Shown here one piece after another: positions 4,827-6,302 of a DNA stretch of 6,302 nt. The stretch covers positions 1-6,302 of the forward strand of contig JAEXUU010000263.1 in assembly GCA_023452965.1 (NCBI GenBank). Direction: 5' to 3'. Below the pieces are notes generated by a model. The model had not been told where the DNA came from. It worked only from the letters and a program-made list of their open reading frames with translations, and ran no database searches. Every line of letters begins with the position of its first letter. Positions within the stretch are counted from its first letter, which is position 1. A program made the translations under genes and the position numbers. This DNA is from Pseudomonadota bacterium (lineage in GTDB: Bacteria > Pseudomonadota > Alphaproteobacteria > Rhizobiales > Beijerinckiaceae).

Positions 4827-6302
4827 TCAGTTGATCTTGACGATGCCGCCCGTGACGATCGTGGTCGCGTCGGCGTGGACCTCGGTCTTGATGGTGCTGG
4901 TCACCTTGATGGTCGGCGACGAGATCGTGATGTCGGTCGGCGTCATGGTGATGGTGCTCTGGCCGCAGACCAGCTTGATCTCCAGGGCGGCCTCGACATA
5001 GCGCTTGCCGTCCTTGACGTGCAGCTTGTCGCTGCCGCCCATGATCTGGGTGGTGCGGGTGAAATCGGTCGCTCCGCCTTCGAATTTCTCGCCGACATCG
5101 CGGGTCTCGCTGTTGAAGACCACGGTCTTGTGGTCCTTCTCAGCCTGCATGCTGAAGACCTCCTTGCCGGCGAGGTCCTCGAACTTGATCTCGTTGAACT
5201 TGCCCCGCTTGCCGCCGCCGTCGGTCGATTCCGATTTGAGGCCGGACTGGGTCTTGCTGCCCGGCAGGTCGTAAGGGGGCATATGCAGGTCGTTGACGAC
5301 CGTACCGGTGACGAGCGGGCGGTCGGGGTCGCCCTCGATGAACTCGACGATGACCTCCTGGCCGATGCGCGGGATGATCTGCCCACCCCAGTTCCTGCCG
5401 GACCAGGCCTGGCCGACGCGGACGCGGCAGGAGGTCGAGTCCTTCTCCCGATCCCAGTGGAAGCGCAGCCAGACCCGGCCGAACTTGTCGACGTCGATAT
5501 CGCCTTCCTCGCCCTTGTTCTTCTCCCCGACGACCTTCGCGGTGTCGGGTCCGACGATCGTTGGCCAAGGCGTGAGGAGGGGGGCGCGAAAGCGCTTGTC
5601 GGCCTTCTGTAACTCGTAGGATCCCTGATAGATCGCATCGTCGGCGCGCTTCGAGGAGCGGTAGCTCTGGACCCCGAAACTGTGCGTGGCGCGGACCACG
5701 AGATATTCGGCGTCCTCGGAGCCGACCGGGTGCACGCCGAGCTTCATCAGTGAGCCCGGATGCAGGCTCGGCGCCTCGCCCATGGCCTGACGGCGGTCGT
5801 CCTGTGCCTGCTCGGCCTGGGCCAGCACCTTGGCGAAGCGCTCGCCCTTGCCACGGTCGAGATAGGCGCCGGGATAGTCGTAGCTCTCATACGCCTTGCT
5901 GCGCGCGAAACCTTCCTCGGCCTTGGCAGTCAGGTCGGCGGCCGACTTCTCGAAATCATAGTCCTTGAGCTCGATCTTGCCCGTGCGCAGGCGCCGAAGC
6001 GTCGACCATTGGGTGATGTGCTCGATCTGGCGGCGCTGTCGCCCATCCTTCGGCATGAAGGGGTAGTCCGTGCCGGCCCCGGCGAAGGTCGGCTCGGCGG
6101 CGGCGGTTACGGGATCATGCGAGGAGCGGGCGTCGGACAGGACGAGCTGATGGTCGTTGTCCGTGTGTTTGAAATAGTAATAGATCCCGTACTTCTCGAG
6201 CAGTCTGAGCACGAAGTCGAGATCGGTTTCGCGATACTGGACACAGTATTCGATCGCGGTCGGCTTGTCGCTGACGCGGTCGTCGAAGCTCGCCTTGGCA
6301 TC
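4827..6302 (-). CDS. vgrG: VgrG/TssI, T6SS spike protein, C-terminal part, cut by window edge
   Basis: The frame is open from base 6302 to TGA 4829-4827, giving the last 491 residues; the N-terminal part (typically 150-200 residues) is off the right edge. The GTG at 6212 is an internal valine codon, not the start, because coding continues upstream (IEYCVQYRETDLDF before VLRLLEKYGIYYYF). That segment is the gp27-like signature of VgrG. The gp5-like OB-fold region (fragment residues about 273-335) contains FGRVWLRFHWD and IIPRIGQEVIVEFIEGDPDR followed by PLVTGTVVND. The C-terminal needle ends in short alternating strands (ITMTPTDITISSPTIKVTST) and GGIVKIN. There is no extra C-terminal domain, so this is a structural, cargo-type VgrG rather than an evolved effector VgrG. 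It forms the trimeric spike on the Hcp tube, normally capped by a PAAR protein; none is visible here. It leads the vgrG-DUF6931-tagH block. Confidence 0.97.
   Translation of the reverse strand, partial: DAKASFDDRVSDKPTAIEYCVQYRETDLDFVLRLLEKYGIYYYFKHTDNDHQLVLSDARSSHDPVTAAAEPTFAGAGTDYPFMPKDGRQRRQIEHITQWSTLRRLRTGKIELKDYDFEKSAADLTAKAEEGFARSKAYESYDYPGAYLDRGKGERFAKVLAQAEQAQDDRRQAMGEAPSLHPGSLMKLGVHPVGSEDAEYLVVRATHSFGVQSYRSSKRADDAIYQGSYELQKADKRFRAPLLTPWPTIVGPDTAKVVGEKNKGEEGDIDVDKFGRVWLRFHWDREKDSTSCRVRVGQAWSGRNWGGQIIPRIGQEVIVEFIEGDPDRPLVTGTVVNDLHMPPYDLPGSKTQSGLKSESTDGGGKRGKFNEIKFEDLAGKEVFSMQAEKDHKTVVFNSETRDVGEKFEGGATDFTRTTQIMGGSDKLHVKDGKRYVEAALEIKLVCGQSTITMTPTDITISSPTIKVTSTIKTEVHADATTIVTGGIVKIN

Noticed and set aside
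4590..5612. Long open frame on the plus strand opposite vgrG and the DUF6931-like gene (340 codons)
   Set aside because: It crosses two well-supported minus-strand genes and has the repetitive Asp/Leu/Val/Ala composition of an antisense shadow.
6210..6212. GTG as the start of vgrG
   Set aside because: The frame continues upstream to the window edge with a strong VgrG signature, so this codon is an internal valine.
1..6302. tRNA, rRNA, CRISPR arrays, insertion sequences, long direct repeats
   Set aside because: Reading through both strands showed no such features; repeats seen are short or are low-complexity proline codons.

Overview
This 6.3 kb, GC-rich window lies inside a type VI secretion system (T6SS) gene cluster. 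Two of its genes are unmistakable core components: tssK (baseplate) and the 5' end of tssL (membrane complex). They are accompanied by a VgrG spike gene, a TagH-type FHA regulatory protein and a small DUF6931-like accessory protein. The strong G/C preference at third codon positions, the long antisense open frames this produces, and the style of the proteins (proline-rich linkers in TssL and TagH, DUF6931-like companion) suggest an alphaproteobacterium, perhaps of the Hyphomicrobiales. That placement is inference; no taxonomic marker gene is present.

Layout. All recognised T6SS genes are on the minus strand, so transcription runs from high to low coordinates. From the right edge: the C-terminal 491 codons of vgrG (6302-4827, 5' end outside the window), 22 bp, a 185-aa DUF6931-like gene (4804-4247), 63 bp with a GC-rich hairpin, then tagH (4183-2810). 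A plus-strand gene of unrecognised family (1982-2797, or from 2024) comes next. Its stop codon is 12 bp from the convergent stop of tagH, and its 5' end is divergent from tssK. After a roughly 200-230 bp divergent intergenic region come tssK (1751-414) and tssL (417 to the left edge). tssK and tssL overlap by 4 bp (ATGA), the sign of a translationally coupled operon. No gene-free stretch exceeds 300 bp.

How it works together. VgrG is the trimeric spike tip carried on the Hcp tube. TssK is the baseplate adaptor joining sheath and baseplate to the TssL/TssM membrane complex. TagH carries an intact phosphothreonine-binding FHA domain and probably belongs to a post-translational control pathway (PpkA/PppA type), but no kinase or phosphatase is in view. 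DUF6931 is an uncharacterised T6SS companion.

The part that looks least described is the plus-strand gene that splits the cluster into vgrG-DUF6931-tagH and tssK-tssL blocks. I recognise no family. Its best ribosome-binding site serves a 22-codon frame in another register that ends one base before a candidate ATG. It also holds a strong in-frame internal ribosome-binding site for a possible 41-aa C-terminal product. The intergenic region between it and tssK has helically spaced CGTCA repeats and a dyad that could be an operator.
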